This document shows, piece by piece, positions 12,493 to 20,285 of a stretch of 22,291 nucleotides of DNA. The DNA is from a virus. A model generated the notes under the pieces. That model saw nothing but the letters and a program-made list of their open reading frames with translations, searched no databases and had not been told where the DNA came from. A program made the position numbers and the translations under genes. The stretch is taken from positions 1 to 22,291 of IMG/VR virus record IMGVR_UViG_3300022542_000409. The stretch is one strand, 5' to 3'. How positions within the stretch are numbered: the stretch's first letter is position 1; each line of letters begins with the position of its first letter.

Positions 12493-13093
12493 GGTCGTTG
12501 TGGCTCTACCAACCAGAGGTCTCATCTTTGCCCAGACCATTAGCTCTTTAATAGATAACGGGGTACAAGACATTTGCATTGTTGAGGGACTTCCTTTGCC
12601 GGAATGCCACAATGAAGCAGTCAAGCGAGCACTTGAAAAGAAGCCGACTCATGTGTGGATGGTAGAGGAAGACCACTATTACCCACCTGGCACGTTGAAA
12701 AAGATGCTCGATCTCAACGCCGAAGTCGCTTGTGTCAATTATTCAATGCGACCCGGTGGCACGATGCCTGCCATTCAACGCAGAGACAACAGAGTTTGGT
12801 TTTGCGGAACTGGTTGCATGTTGGTTGAGAGTTCTATTTTTGATCGACTACCCGAGCCTTGGTTTGAAACCGATAAGACTTTCGATTTCAGAACCAAGAA
12901 TGTGATTGATCGCCCGAGACCCTATGGAGGTCACGATGTCTACTTTGGAGTCAAAATGGAGCAGATGGGCGTAGAGATCATGCAAGTACCCGATTATCAG
13001 GTGAGCCACCTTCGTTGCACTCAATTAGATAGGATTGAGAATAACGAAGGATGCTACAGCATCAATGAAATAGATAAATTAGTTAGTCCGTGA
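12470..13093 (+). CDS. GT-A type glycosyltransferase
   Basis: A 207-residue protein with a GT-A glycosyltransferase layout. It opens with a nucleotide-binding strand (VVVALPTRGLIFAQTISSL). A DxD-like acidic motif follows at the end of a strand: VWMVEEDHYYPPGTL, with E66, E67 and D68. FCGTGCMLVESSIF (about 111-124) matches the acceptor side, GGHDVYFG (D156) is a candidate catalytic acid, and VSHLR (H180) a metal ligand. No membrane segment is seen. The enzyme would transfer a sugar from an activated donor to an unknown acceptor. Its place right after the capsid gene suggests capsid or fibre glycosylation. There is no strong ribosome site before ATG 12470, so translation may depend on coupling. 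Confidence 0.75.
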   Translation: MKEIGQYRVVVALPTRGLIFAQTISSLIDNGVQDICIVEGLPLPECHNEAVKRALEKKPTHVWMVEEDHYYPPGTLKKMLDLNAEVACVNYSMRPGGTMPAIQRRDNRVWFCGTGCMLVESSIFDRLPEPWFETDKTFDFRTKNVIDRPRPYGGHDVYFGVKMEQMGVEIMQVPDYQVSHLRCTQLDRIENNEGCYSINEIDKLVSP

Positions 13094-13101
13094 AGGAAAA
13101 C

Positions 13102-13275
13102 ATGGCACAGCAACACGTAGGAGCAACTGCCGACCAGAACTTTTCAGCGACCAGAAAACGACCCTTCAGGGGTCGCAGAGTTAAAGGCTATGAATTCAAG
13201 GGCAGGGCGAACAAGAAAGATTCTGGCTTGCATCAATCGTTAGCAGTAGCAATACCAAGTATTAAAGGAAAATAA
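13102..13275 (+). CDS. Small Arg/Lys-rich hypothetical protein
   Basis: A 57-residue basic protein with an Arg/Lys-rich middle (ATRKRPFRGRRVKGYEFKGR) and a mildly hydrophobic end (LHQSLAVAIPSIKG). I chose ATG 13102 because AAGGA lies 4-5 bases upstream. GTG 13090 overlapping the glycosyltransferase stop is the alternative and would add four residues. With the next gene, it gives two consecutive strongly basic proteins, so nucleic-acid contact is possible. Confidence 0.5.
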   Translation: MAQQHVGATADQNFSATRKRPFRGRRVKGYEFKGRANKKDSGLHQSLAVAIPSIKGK

Positions 13276-13277
13276 TT

Positions 13278-13676
13278 ATGGCACGTAAAAAGGGTTTTAT
13301 GATGGACGGGAAGAAAATGGTTTGGGATCGAGGTCGATTCAAGACTGAGGAAAATGTAGGAAGTGTAAGTGAGAAAAAAGGTAAGCCTTCGAAGGCGGGA
13401 AAAGCTAAAAAAAAGAAGGGTCACAAAGCCCGTCCAGAGTCAGCCGAAAAGAAAGCAAGATATGAAGCTAGAGGTGCAGAGCTCAAGAAAAAAGCTAAAT
13501 CTCAAATGAGAAAAGCCAAACTAAGCAAAGCCCTGCGATCCATCGCTAAAGGAGCTGTTTGGGGCGGAATAGAACAAGTTGAGAAGGCAAAAGCTAAAAA
13601 GAGAGGTAAAAAGTCTGGCAAACTGATTACCACCAAAGAACTAAAGAAAATTAAAAAGTCTATACCAAAGAAATAG
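13278..13676 (+). CDS. Very lysine-rich, histone-H1-like basic protein
   Basis: A 132-residue protein in which 39 residues are Lys and 9 are Arg, about 36 percent basic. Ala, Gly and Ser fill much of the rest (KAGKAKKKKGHKARPESAEK, AKAKKRGKKSGK). A short helix with a hydrophobic face (LSKALRSIAKGAVWGGIEQV, about 82-101) interrupts the basic runs. The composition resembles H1-like or AlgP/Hc1-type DNA-condensing proteins. In a phage head module it could neutralise packaged DNA or line the capsid interior; this is inference. The TAG stop is part of TAGGAGG for the next gene. Low complexity limits family assignment. Confidence 0.7.
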   Translation: MARKKGFMMDGKKMVWDRGRFKTEENVGSVSEKKGKPSKAGKAKKKKGHKARPESAEKKARYEARGAELKKKAKSQMRKAKLSKALRSIAKGAVWGGIEQVEKAKAKKRGKKSGKLITTKELKKIKKSIPKK

Positions 13677-13685
13677 GAGGAAATT

Positions 13686-13973
13686 ATGCCAGTAACAGGC
13701 ACATCGGTTGAAAGTCTACAACTCGATTTTACCTCGGGAAGTCCAGCGAGCATTGATTTTCGCTCTGGAACCGTCTCGACAGCAGTTCACCGTCTGGTTA
13801 TTAGTACCGATGCAGACGTGTATATCAATTTTGATGCAGATGCAGTCGACACAAACTTCATCCTGACTCCGGGGTGTGGACAAATCTCGATAGATAACAT
13901 CAAATTTACCAGCTTTTCCGCATTAGGCGTGAATGGTTCAGGTACAGTTTATATATTAGCTCTTAGAAGTTAG
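13686..13973 (+). CDS. Small beta-sandwich virion protein
   Basis: A 95-residue protein with regular alternating strands: SLQLDFTSGSPASIDFRSG, HRLVISTDADVYINFDA, NFILTPGCGQISIDNIKF and SGTVYILALRS. The pattern matches small phage beta domains often found beside capsid or tail genes, and it resembles the C-terminal domain of the protein at 6276 in its order of strands. TAGGAGG precedes the ATG; the TAG stop again joins the next ribosome site. Probably a decoration or head-completion component. Confidence 0.6.
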   Translation: MPVTGTSVESLQLDFTSGSPASIDFRSGTVSTAVHRLVISTDADVYINFDADAVDTNFILTPGCGQISIDNIKFTSFSALGVNGSGTVYILALRS

Positions 13974-13981
13974 GAGGAAAA

Positions 13982-14314
13982 ATGGCTTGTGCATCATTAC
14001 CAATTGGAGCAGTACGCTTCGAGAACACAGTCGCATCCGCCGATGCTTCCACTCCAGTTCAGGTGGTTCCTGCCTCCGGCAGTTTAACTTTTTACCTGAT
14101 CGATGTGGTTATCAGCGTTGAGGATGCACTAACTATGCAACTTCAAGACGACGGCTCTCCGACAGTGATTGTCGAAGATCTATTTATGCCTGCAACAAGT
14201 GTCTGGAGTAAAACCTGGGCGATGGGTCTTCCCGTCACCGCCGGTCAAGACTTGGATTTATTAGCAAGTGGAGCCGGAAACGTAAGTATCACAGTCACAG
14301 GCTACTACAAATAA
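13982..14314 (+). CDS. Small beta-sandwich virion protein
   Basis: A 110-residue all-beta protein: VQVVPASGSLTFYLIDVVIS, ALTMQLQDDGSPTVIVEDLF, GLPVTAGQDLDLLASGAGN, VSITVTGYYK. No catalytic motif. It follows a similar small beta protein and precedes the LamG adhesin. TAGGAGG lies just before the ATG. The VTAGQDLDLLASG and GTVY-like ends resemble receptor-binding or decoration proteins common in phage tail modules. The exact location in the virion cannot be told. Confidence 0.6.
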   Translation: MACASLPIGAVRFENTVASADASTPVQVVPASGSLTFYLIDVVISVEDALTMQLQDDGSPTVIVEDLFMPATSVWSKTWAMGLPVTAGQDLDLLASGAGNVSITVTGYYK

Positions 14315-14328
14315 TTGGAGGTAGCTAA

Positions 14329-16038
14329 ATGGCGAACACTATAGTCTTTGAAGACAACTTTAACAGGGGCGATGGTGGTCTAGGTGCAAACTGGACTACT
14401 TTAATCGCAGGACTAAACATCGTTTCAAATGAAGCGAAGTTTACTATCAGCAATGGTTCGGAAAGAATCACTACAGGCGTTGGCTCTCCTGACCAATATG
14501 TTCAAACAGTGTGGACAACGGTTAGTGGTGGCACTAGCAGAATATCTCTTTTGCTACGGTCTAACTCAACTGGTCTTGATACATACAACGTACAATTTCG
14601 TAAAAATAACACCGACATTGTTCTTTATAGGATAATAGGTGGAGCAACCGACCAAACCTGGGATGGTCCCAATAACTCCCTAGACTGGCAAGATGGCGAT
14701 TTAATTCGTGCAGAGGCAATTACGGTTGGAGTAACTGTTGAAGTAAAAGTTTATCGAAACGATGTACTTGTTGAAAGTTTTGTTGATAGTCACGCAAATA
14801 GAATACTGGTAGAAGGCTACACAGGACTACGTGACCCGGTTATAAATGATGTGTGTGATGATTATTCAACAGGCAGATCCGATGGTAGCGGAGTAATGCC
14901 TACCGAAGATACTTACCCGAATGGTTATACTCATAGGTTCGAGCCTCACGTAGATAACGCAGAGGTTATTGGAAGCGACCACAACAATTTCGCTGTACTT
15001 TACAAATTCACCGACCCTGCTTTCAAAACAACCGCCAATGGCGGGTTTGTTACCGATGCCAATGGTTATGATGTGATATTCACTGATACTTCAAGCACCT
15101 TACTAGACTTTGAAGTTGAGAGTTGGAATGGCACTACGGGTGAAATAATTGCCTGGTTTAGACAACCTATTTTGTTAGATTTAACCGATACACCTTTTTA
15201 TGTTTACATTGGAAATAGCTCAGTATCTACTGACCAAAGCAACCAATCAGGTACTTGGAACTCCAATTATGCGATGGTGCATAACTTTGCCGACACTGTT
15301 ACTACTCTACCGCTAGATAGCACTTCCAATAACAACGATGTAACCGTCAACTATGGCACAACGCTTGATGCGGTTGGTCCAATAAATAGAGCCAGAAATT
15401 ATAATGGGACAACTGGATCATTAGAAATTGCCCATAGTTCCTCAATAAATATAACTGGTGCAATTACTTTTTCAATGTGGGTTAGACCTGATGGAGGGTT
15501 CGCTTCGGGCGGAGGCAATGAGGGCGGAATGTACCGTAATGGGCTTCAACACTTTTCTTCGTTTAATGACAGAATATATGGAATGGCTTGGCTAGGTTCA
15601 ACTGGTTCAGCCACCTGGACTATCGGCGATGGCACAGCACCGGGAATTTCATTCTTGCAAACAACTAAAACGTCCTGGGCTGATGATTGGTGGTTTCTCC
15701 ACGGTACTTGGGATGGTACGACTGGCACGAATGGTTTTAAGATTTATGTCAACGGTATATTAGAAAATCAATCAACTGCTACTACTTCCGCTATTCAATC
15801 AGCAACCCAAGCAATAATGCTCGGTGGTAAAGGTAAGCCTGGTGGAGCAAATTACTACTTCGATGGTAAACAGGCTCAATTGAGATTGCTTAGTACCGAA
15901 TTAAGTGCGGGTTGGATTGAAACTGAATATAACAACCAATCAGCACCAACCACTTTCGTTATCAACGGAACTATTCAAGTGCCAACAGCACCAACCGCAC
16001 AGTGGCGGATATTCGGTGATGAAGGATTAGTAGCATAG
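14329..16038 (+). CDS. Multidomain adhesin: concanavalin-like, DUF2341, LamG
   Basis: A 569-residue protein with three domains in order. Residues 1-180 form a LamG/glucanase-type beta sandwich (VFEDNFNRGDGGLGANWTTL start). Residues about 215-305 match DUF2341 (FAVLYKFTDPAF, GYDVIFTDTS, WFRQPILL, FYVYIGN). Residues about 315-525 form a second LamG domain, with LDSTSNNNDVTV, ITFSMWVRP, WWFLHGTWDGT, GFKIYVNGIL and YFDGKQAQLRLLSTELS. The DUF2341-LamG pair is typical of secreted adhesins that bind glycans. TGGAGG precedes the ATG. In the tail module it probably binds host surface sugar. No polysaccharide-cleaving catalytic motif was noticed. Confidence 0.8.
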   Translation: MANTIVFEDNFNRGDGGLGANWTTLIAGLNIVSNEAKFTISNGSERITTGVGSPDQYVQTVWTTVSGGTSRISLLLRSNSTGLDTYNVQFRKNNTDIVLYRIIGGATDQTWDGPNNSLDWQDGDLIRAEAITVGVTVEVKVYRNDVLVESFVDSHANRILVEGYTGLRDPVINDVCDDYSTGRSDGSGVMPTEDTYPNGYTHRFEPHVDNAEVIGSDHNNFAVLYKFTDPAFKTTANGGFVTDANGYDVIFTDTSSTLLDFEVESWNGTTGEIIAWFRQPILLDLTDTPFYVYIGNSSVSTDQSNQSGTWNSNYAMVHNFADTVTTLPLDSTSNNNDVTVNYGTTLDAVGPINRARNYNGTTGSLEIAHSSSINITGAITFSMWVRPDGGFASGGGNEGGMYRNGLQHFSSFNDRIYGMAWLGSTGSATWTIGDGTAPGISFLQTTKTSWADDWWFLHGTWDGTTGTNGFKIYVNGILENQSTATTSAIQSATQAIMLGGKGKPGGANYYFDGKQAQLRLLSTELSAGWIETEYNNQSAPTTFVINGTIQVPTAPTAQWRIFGDEGLVA

Positions 16039-16047
16039 GAGGATATT

Positions 16048-16803
16048 ATGTCTAAAAATCTTGCTTATTTACGAGCACAAACCAGAACTTATCTCGATGA
16101 GGCTGTTCAGGCAGACTGGAAGGATAATGAGGTTGATAGGGAAATTAACAATGGCTACCAGCGAGTAGCGACTGCCGTGATGGAAACTTACGAAGAGTTC
16201 TATTTGAACAATGATACTTTTAATACTGTCGCCAATCAGCAAGAGTATGGGGTCGTCGATGGCTTGCCTTCCAATCTATTCAAGATTCGTCGACTGGAGA
16301 TCAACTATTCACCCGAGGTCATCAACAGCGTTCTCACTCGAGTCAAGCCAACTCAAATGGATCATGTGTTAGGCAACCTCGCTAACACCAGTAACACTAT
16401 CACCGCATTCAAAGCTCCCGTGTACTACTTCATCGGTGGTGGATCTACCGCTTACAAAGTCGGGCTGATTCCAGTACCGACCAGTGGTGGACCAGACACC
16501 CAAGCAGTTCCAAGCGGGAAGATTTGGTATGTCGAAATGGTGACTGATTTAGTGGACAGCATCGATGAGGTGAATGTTCCTTATCCAGACAGATACGCAC
16601 AACTTTGTGCAAGGTTCGCCGCATCGGTTCTACTCAGTAAGGGTCAGCAAGAAGCGAAGGTCGCTCTAGCTTACATGGAAGTATTCAACCGGGATCTCGG
16701 ACTCATGCAACAACAATTAGAAGATAGAGTTTACGACGGCTCCAAAACTACAGTCGATGTGGTTGGAGCGGATGTGGACTTTTCAAGTTATGGACTAATC
16801 TAA
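16048..16803 (+). CDS. Head-to-tail adaptor protein
   Basis: A 251-residue protein with the layout of phage adaptor proteins that attach to the portal and extend the DNA channel. The N-terminal helices (LAYLRAQTRTYLDEAVQADW, then DREINNGYQRVATAVMETY) are characteristic. They are followed by a beta region (QEYGVVDGLPSNLFKIRRLE, YKVGLIPVPTSGG), a PYPDRYAQLCARFAASVL helix and a long final helix. GGAGG precedes ATG 16048. The stop is one base into the next start (TAATG), coupling it to the propeller-like protein. This pairing is common in podoviruses and in other phages with a neck module. Confidence 0.75.
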   Translation: MSKNLAYLRAQTRTYLDEAVQADWKDNEVDREINNGYQRVATAVMETYEEFYLNNDTFNTVANQQEYGVVDGLPSNLFKIRRLEINYSPEVINSVLTRVKPTQMDHVLGNLANTSNTITAFKAPVYYFIGGGSTAYKVGLIPVPTSGGPDTQAVPSGKIWYVEMVTDLVDSIDEVNVPYPDRYAQLCARFAASVLLSKGQQEAKVALAYMEVFNRDLGLMQQQLEDRVYDGSKTTVDVVGADVDFSSYGLI

Positions 16804-18341
16804 TGGCACAATCGCTCAAACGCATCGTTGAAAGCAACTTCTTAGCAGGCTACAACGATCGAGACAAACCAGAGACACTTCGATTCCCTCGGGAGGGTGT
16901 GTTTTATATGGCTGATGTACTCAACGGGTTTGTAGAAGAGAACAAGATCATCAAACGCAAAGGCTACGATCAGATCGGTGATAACCTGATTGCCAAGCCG
17001 ATTCTCGGGCAGGATCGTCACGAACCCGCCGGTGGATCAAAGTTCATCCTTCGAGCGATAGACAATGCTGGAAGCACCAATTCTCAGGTAGAGGGATGGA
17101 GTGGGGGAACTTTTACCGCTCTAACAGGTGCCACAGCTCAGACTGCCGGAGCCAGACACCAATTTGCTACCGCTAAGAGTGCAACTTACATTTTCAATAC
17201 CGCAGGCGATCCTGTACTCAAAACTACCAACGGAACTACAACTTCAGTGGTCGCCACTGTTCCGCAGGGGATTGATGGTGAGTGGTTTCATAATTACTTT
17301 TTTGTGTTCGGAGTTTCAGGTAATCTTGACCGACTATACTTTTCCGATGTGAACTTGCCAGAAACATTTGATGCAGTCAATGGATACATTGATGTAAACC
17401 CTGGCGACAATGAACCCATCACCGCATTAGATGTACTCAAAGACGAACTCTTGATATTCAAAAACAGCCGAGTTTGGTCACTGACGGGGTTCGGCACCGC
17501 CGACTTCACTCTAAGCGATTTGGGAGAGCGAGTGACTAATATCGGAACTGAAGCATTACGAGGCACCAAGTCTATCGGGAACGATCTCTACTACATTTCA
17601 TTTAGAGGTGACACACCACACATTCGCTCGATCCGACGTACCGACAATGACGATTTACTGGACGGAGGCATCATTTCGGATGTCATCACTGGCACCATGA
17701 AGAGGGTCAACACTTTCGCTCTGGATAAGACCGTGATGGAGTTTGACGGTAGAAGGCTCTGGGTCGCTTTACCTATGGATGGAGCTACCGAGCCAAACGA
17801 AGTGGTCACGTTGGACACTCTCACTCGAGGGTGGACACGCCACACGGGAATGAACATCAACGATATGCACATTTCAACTATTACCGGAGAGCCGAGGATC
17901 TACTTCGGATCGTCTGAAGTTGACGGGAAATCTCATCTGGCTTTGGAAGGCACCAATGACGACGGGGATGCAATTGACTTCCAAGTGTTGACTCCCTACT
18001 ATGCACCTCAACCTGGACACCAGGCTCGCTACAAATACATGTATATCACCGCCGACGTGGAGCAAGATGCCACCTTAGATATCGACTACAGCCGAAACGG
18101 ATTTACTTTCGTTGATCTGGCGACACTTGATATGACAGGTTTGGGAGCTAAGTTCGGAGCGGCAGTTTTTGGTACCAGTAAGTTCGGCGATACAGTTATT
18201 TTCAAGCACCGACTTGATTGGGCGGGAGGTACCGCTTATTACATGCAATATAAATTTGCCAACAATGAAGCTGACGAAAGCATAATCTTACGAGATTGGG
18301 AGTTATTCTATCAAGTAAGAGGCTTACGAGCTCTAAGTTAA
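16803..18341 (+). CDS. Beta-propeller-like tail hub (P22 gp10 / T7 gp12 type)
   Basis: A 512-residue beta-rich protein. The start (NFLAGYNDRDKPETLRFPREG) and the region around residues 170-245 are typical of phage packaged-DNA-stabilisation or tail-tube-B proteins: LYFSDVNLPETFDA, GDNEPITALDVLKDELLIFKN, VWSLTGFG. Further blade-like repeats follow (NDLYYISFRGDTPHIRSI, FDGRRLWVALPMDG, TLTRGWTRHTGM, EPRIYFGSSEVDG). Such proteins plug or extend the DNA channel below the adaptor. Direct overlap with the adaptor gene supports a neck or tail role. The propeller assignment is from motif pattern only. Confidence 0.72.
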   Translation: MAQSLKRIVESNFLAGYNDRDKPETLRFPREGVFYMADVLNGFVEENKIIKRKGYDQIGDNLIAKPILGQDRHEPAGGSKFILRAIDNAGSTNSQVEGWSGGTFTALTGATAQTAGARHQFATAKSATYIFNTAGDPVLKTTNGTTTSVVATVPQGIDGEWFHNYFFVFGVSGNLDRLYFSDVNLPETFDAVNGYIDVNPGDNEPITALDVLKDELLIFKNSRVWSLTGFGTADFTLSDLGERVTNIGTEALRGTKSIGNDLYYISFRGDTPHIRSIRRTDNDDLLDGGIISDVITGTMKRVNTFALDKTVMEFDGRRLWVALPMDGATEPNEVVTLDTLTRGWTRHTGMNINDMHISTITGEPRIYFGSSEVDGKSHLALEGTNDDGDAIDFQVLTPYYAPQPGHQARYKYMYITADVEQDATLDIDYSRNGFTFVDLATLDMTGLGAKFGAAVFGTSKFGDTVIFKHRLDWAGGTAYYMQYKFANNEADESIILRDWELFYQVRGLRALS

Positions 18342-18350
18342 GGAGAAACT

Positions 18351-18950
18351 ATGGCATTCATAACCCAACAGTATGTCGCAATCACGGGTGATACCTTGAC
18401 GGCGGCTATCTGGAATACAGAATTCCAGAACATTATTACCAACTTCAACGGAGGCATTGATAACGCAAACATAGATGTTGCCGCTGGAATCGCTTACACC
18501 AAACTGGCTCTATCGGGAGCAATCTTAAATTCGGATTTAGCAGGTGGTATCGCTAAAGAGAAAATTACCAACATTGCTTTGACTGAGACTGATGCTCAAA
18601 CGATGACTAACAAGACTTTGACTCAACCAGTCAGTACCGCTTCGGTGAATCCACTGACTACAGTGGCTTATGCTGGATCGCTTGTCTACGATTGGGATGA
18701 TTCAAATCATTTCAGAACCCAACTAACAGGTAATCCAACTATCACTTTTAACAATGCCGATAATGGTCAGGCAGTCATCATTCACCTAGAGCAAGATGGA
18801 TCGGGCAATCACACAGTCACGTTCCCGGCGGTCAGATGGGCGGGTGGAACTATACCAACCCTGACAACTACAGGTAATAAGATAGACACATTTGGATTCA
18901 TCTACGATGGTTCCGAGTTTTATGGTTACGTTATAGGACTTAATATCTAA
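18351..18950 (+). CDS. Tail-fibre or appendage protein
   Basis: A 199-residue protein. The N-terminal half contains motifs common in phage fibres: ITGDTLTAAIWNTEFQNII, IDNANIDVAAGIAYTKLAL and DAQTMTNKTLTQP. The last two are repeats of trimeric fibre shafts. The C-terminal half is a beta domain (NPTITFNNADNGQAVIIHL, HTVTFPAVRWAGG, KIDTFGFIYDGSEFYGYVIG), typical of knob-like ends. AAGGAG precedes the ATG. It overlaps the next gene (TAATG). Probably receptor binding or a fibre base. Confidence 0.75.
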   Translation: MAFITQQYVAITGDTLTAAIWNTEFQNIITNFNGGIDNANIDVAAGIAYTKLALSGAILNSDLAGGIAKEKITNIALTETDAQTMTNKTLTQPVSTASVNPLTTVAYAGSLVYDWDDSNHFRTQLTGNPTITFNNADNGQAVIIHLEQDGSGNHTVTFPAVRWAGGTIPTLTTTGNKIDTFGFIYDGSEFYGYVIGLNI

Positions 18951-20278
18951 TGGCAATCAATTACATAGTTGGAGACTTCCAACTTAATACCATCACAGGC
19001 AACCAATCGGTATCCGGTCTCGGATTTCAGCCGAAAGCGGTGATGTTTTTCCATCAGCCACAAACGGTGGCGATCGGGGTGCCTCAAATTGCTAACTGGT
19101 ACGAAATGGTAGGAATGACTGATGGCACTAATACCTATTCAATGTGGTCTCACTCACCTAACGGGAGTGGAACTGAAAGTGCCGGGTATATGCAAACTAC
19201 CCTAGCAATTGTCGGAGGCAATAACTTCTCTACAGTATGGGGAGCTTCTATGATCTCGCTTGATGGAGACGGATTCACAATCAATGTGACTGTTGCTCCA
19301 CCGGTCGGATACATGGTGGGATATCTAGCATTGGGCGGAGGTGACTTGGATGGCGCAGTCGGCACGATGGACGCAAGCGGATCAACCGGACTCCAAGCTG
19401 AAACGGGATTGGGTTTTCAGCCAACTGGATTGATAATGAATACCCTCGGAAGAGCCGAGGCTTATACTGGTACACCTGCTCCCGATTTTACTGCCGCCAA
19501 TGTAGAAGCATCTTTTGGATTTAGTGATGGAAGCATCGACAGAAGTTCAGGATACTCTTTGAGAGATTCTGGGGCTACTATCATGGTGAATGGAGTGACT
19601 CAAAGTAATAGTTCTATTGTTACAAATCCAGTAGCAGGATCGAGCGTAGCTTTGAGAAGTGCCGCCAATGTTTCAAGTCTCGATGCTGACGGATTCACTC
19701 TCAACTGGACGAATAACGCCACTACCAATGCAAAACATATGTATCTTGCAGTAGGAGGAGTTCAAGCCGAAGTCGGTAGTTTCTTTGTGCCGACCTCAAC
19801 CGGAGTCTCAACTGTTGTGAGCGGGCTCGCCTTTGAGCCGAATGCAGTAGTCTTTACTGGAAGCAATCAATCAGCTTTTAACGTGATTGAGGGCAATGGT
19901 CAAATTGCTAGTGGTCAGGGTGCAGAATTCACATATGGATTTGCCACTGGCGGATTGGAACAGTTCAATATAGAAGCGACCGGAGTAGATTTTATCGCCA
20001 CCAGTTATTACGGACATTATGAAAGTGACGTAGCGGTGCAGGCACGATATGAGTACAACAACCGAGCCACTCTGAGAGAACAGTGTGCTTTTGACGCATT
20101 CAGCACAGATGGATTTGATTTCAACGTACTCACCACAGTCGGAAGTGGCAATAGTTTAGTTAGTTATTTAGTTTTGGAAGGTGACGGAGGTGCTCCCAAC
20201 GGAGGAAACCCGACGGGTGGTACCGGTGGACCTGACTCACCCGATAGTCACTTTTTACAAAGATTTATAACCGTATAG
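18950..20278 (+). CDS. Triple-repeat adhesin-like virion protein
   Basis: A 442-residue protein built from three tandem homologous domains of about 125-135 residues (7-130, 137-270, 276-411) and a Gly/Pro/Asp-rich C-terminal tail. Each domain begins with GLGFQP or GLAFEP (GLGFQPKAVMFF, GLGFQPTGLIMN, GLAFEPNAVVFT). Each ends with a D-GF strand and a YLALGG-like strand (LDGDGFTINV, LDADGFTLNW, FSTDGFDFNV). The repeats have diverged, so this is an old expansion. The neighbours are fibre-like, so host-surface binding is likely. No enzyme motif was seen. Confidence 0.72.
   Translation: MAINYIVGDFQLNTITGNQSVSGLGFQPKAVMFFHQPQTVAIGVPQIANWYEMVGMTDGTNTYSMWSHSPNGSGTESAGYMQTTLAIVGGNNFSTVWGASMISLDGDGFTINVTVAPPVGYMVGYLALGGGDLDGAVGTMDASGSTGLQAETGLGFQPTGLIMNTLGRAEAYTGTPAPDFTAANVEASFGFSDGSIDRSSGYSLRDSGATIMVNGVTQSNSSIVTNPVAGSSVALRSAANVSSLDADGFTLNWTNNATTNAKHMYLAVGGVQAEVGSFFVPTSTGVSTVVSGLAFEPNAVVFTGSNQSAFNVIEGNGQIASGQGAEFTYGFATGGLEQFNIEATGVDFIATSYYGHYESDVAVQARYEYNNRATLREQCAFDAFSTDGFDFNVLTTVGSGNSLVSYLVLEGDGGAPNGGNPTGGTGGPDSPDSHFLQRFITV
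18968..20182 (+). repeat. Three tandem protein-domain repeats
   Basis: The domain boundaries are approximately 18968-19339, 19358-19759 and 19775-20182. They share the GLGFQP/GLAFEP opening and D-GF closing strands. DNA identity is not obvious by eye, so duplication is old; the third copy is the most divergent. Confidence 0.65.
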
Positions 20279-20285
20279 GAGAAAT

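Noticed and set aside
18950-20278. Diversity-generating retroelement target
   Set aside because: The repeats are protein-domain copies. I see no reverse transcriptase gene, template repeat or adenine-biased variable region.
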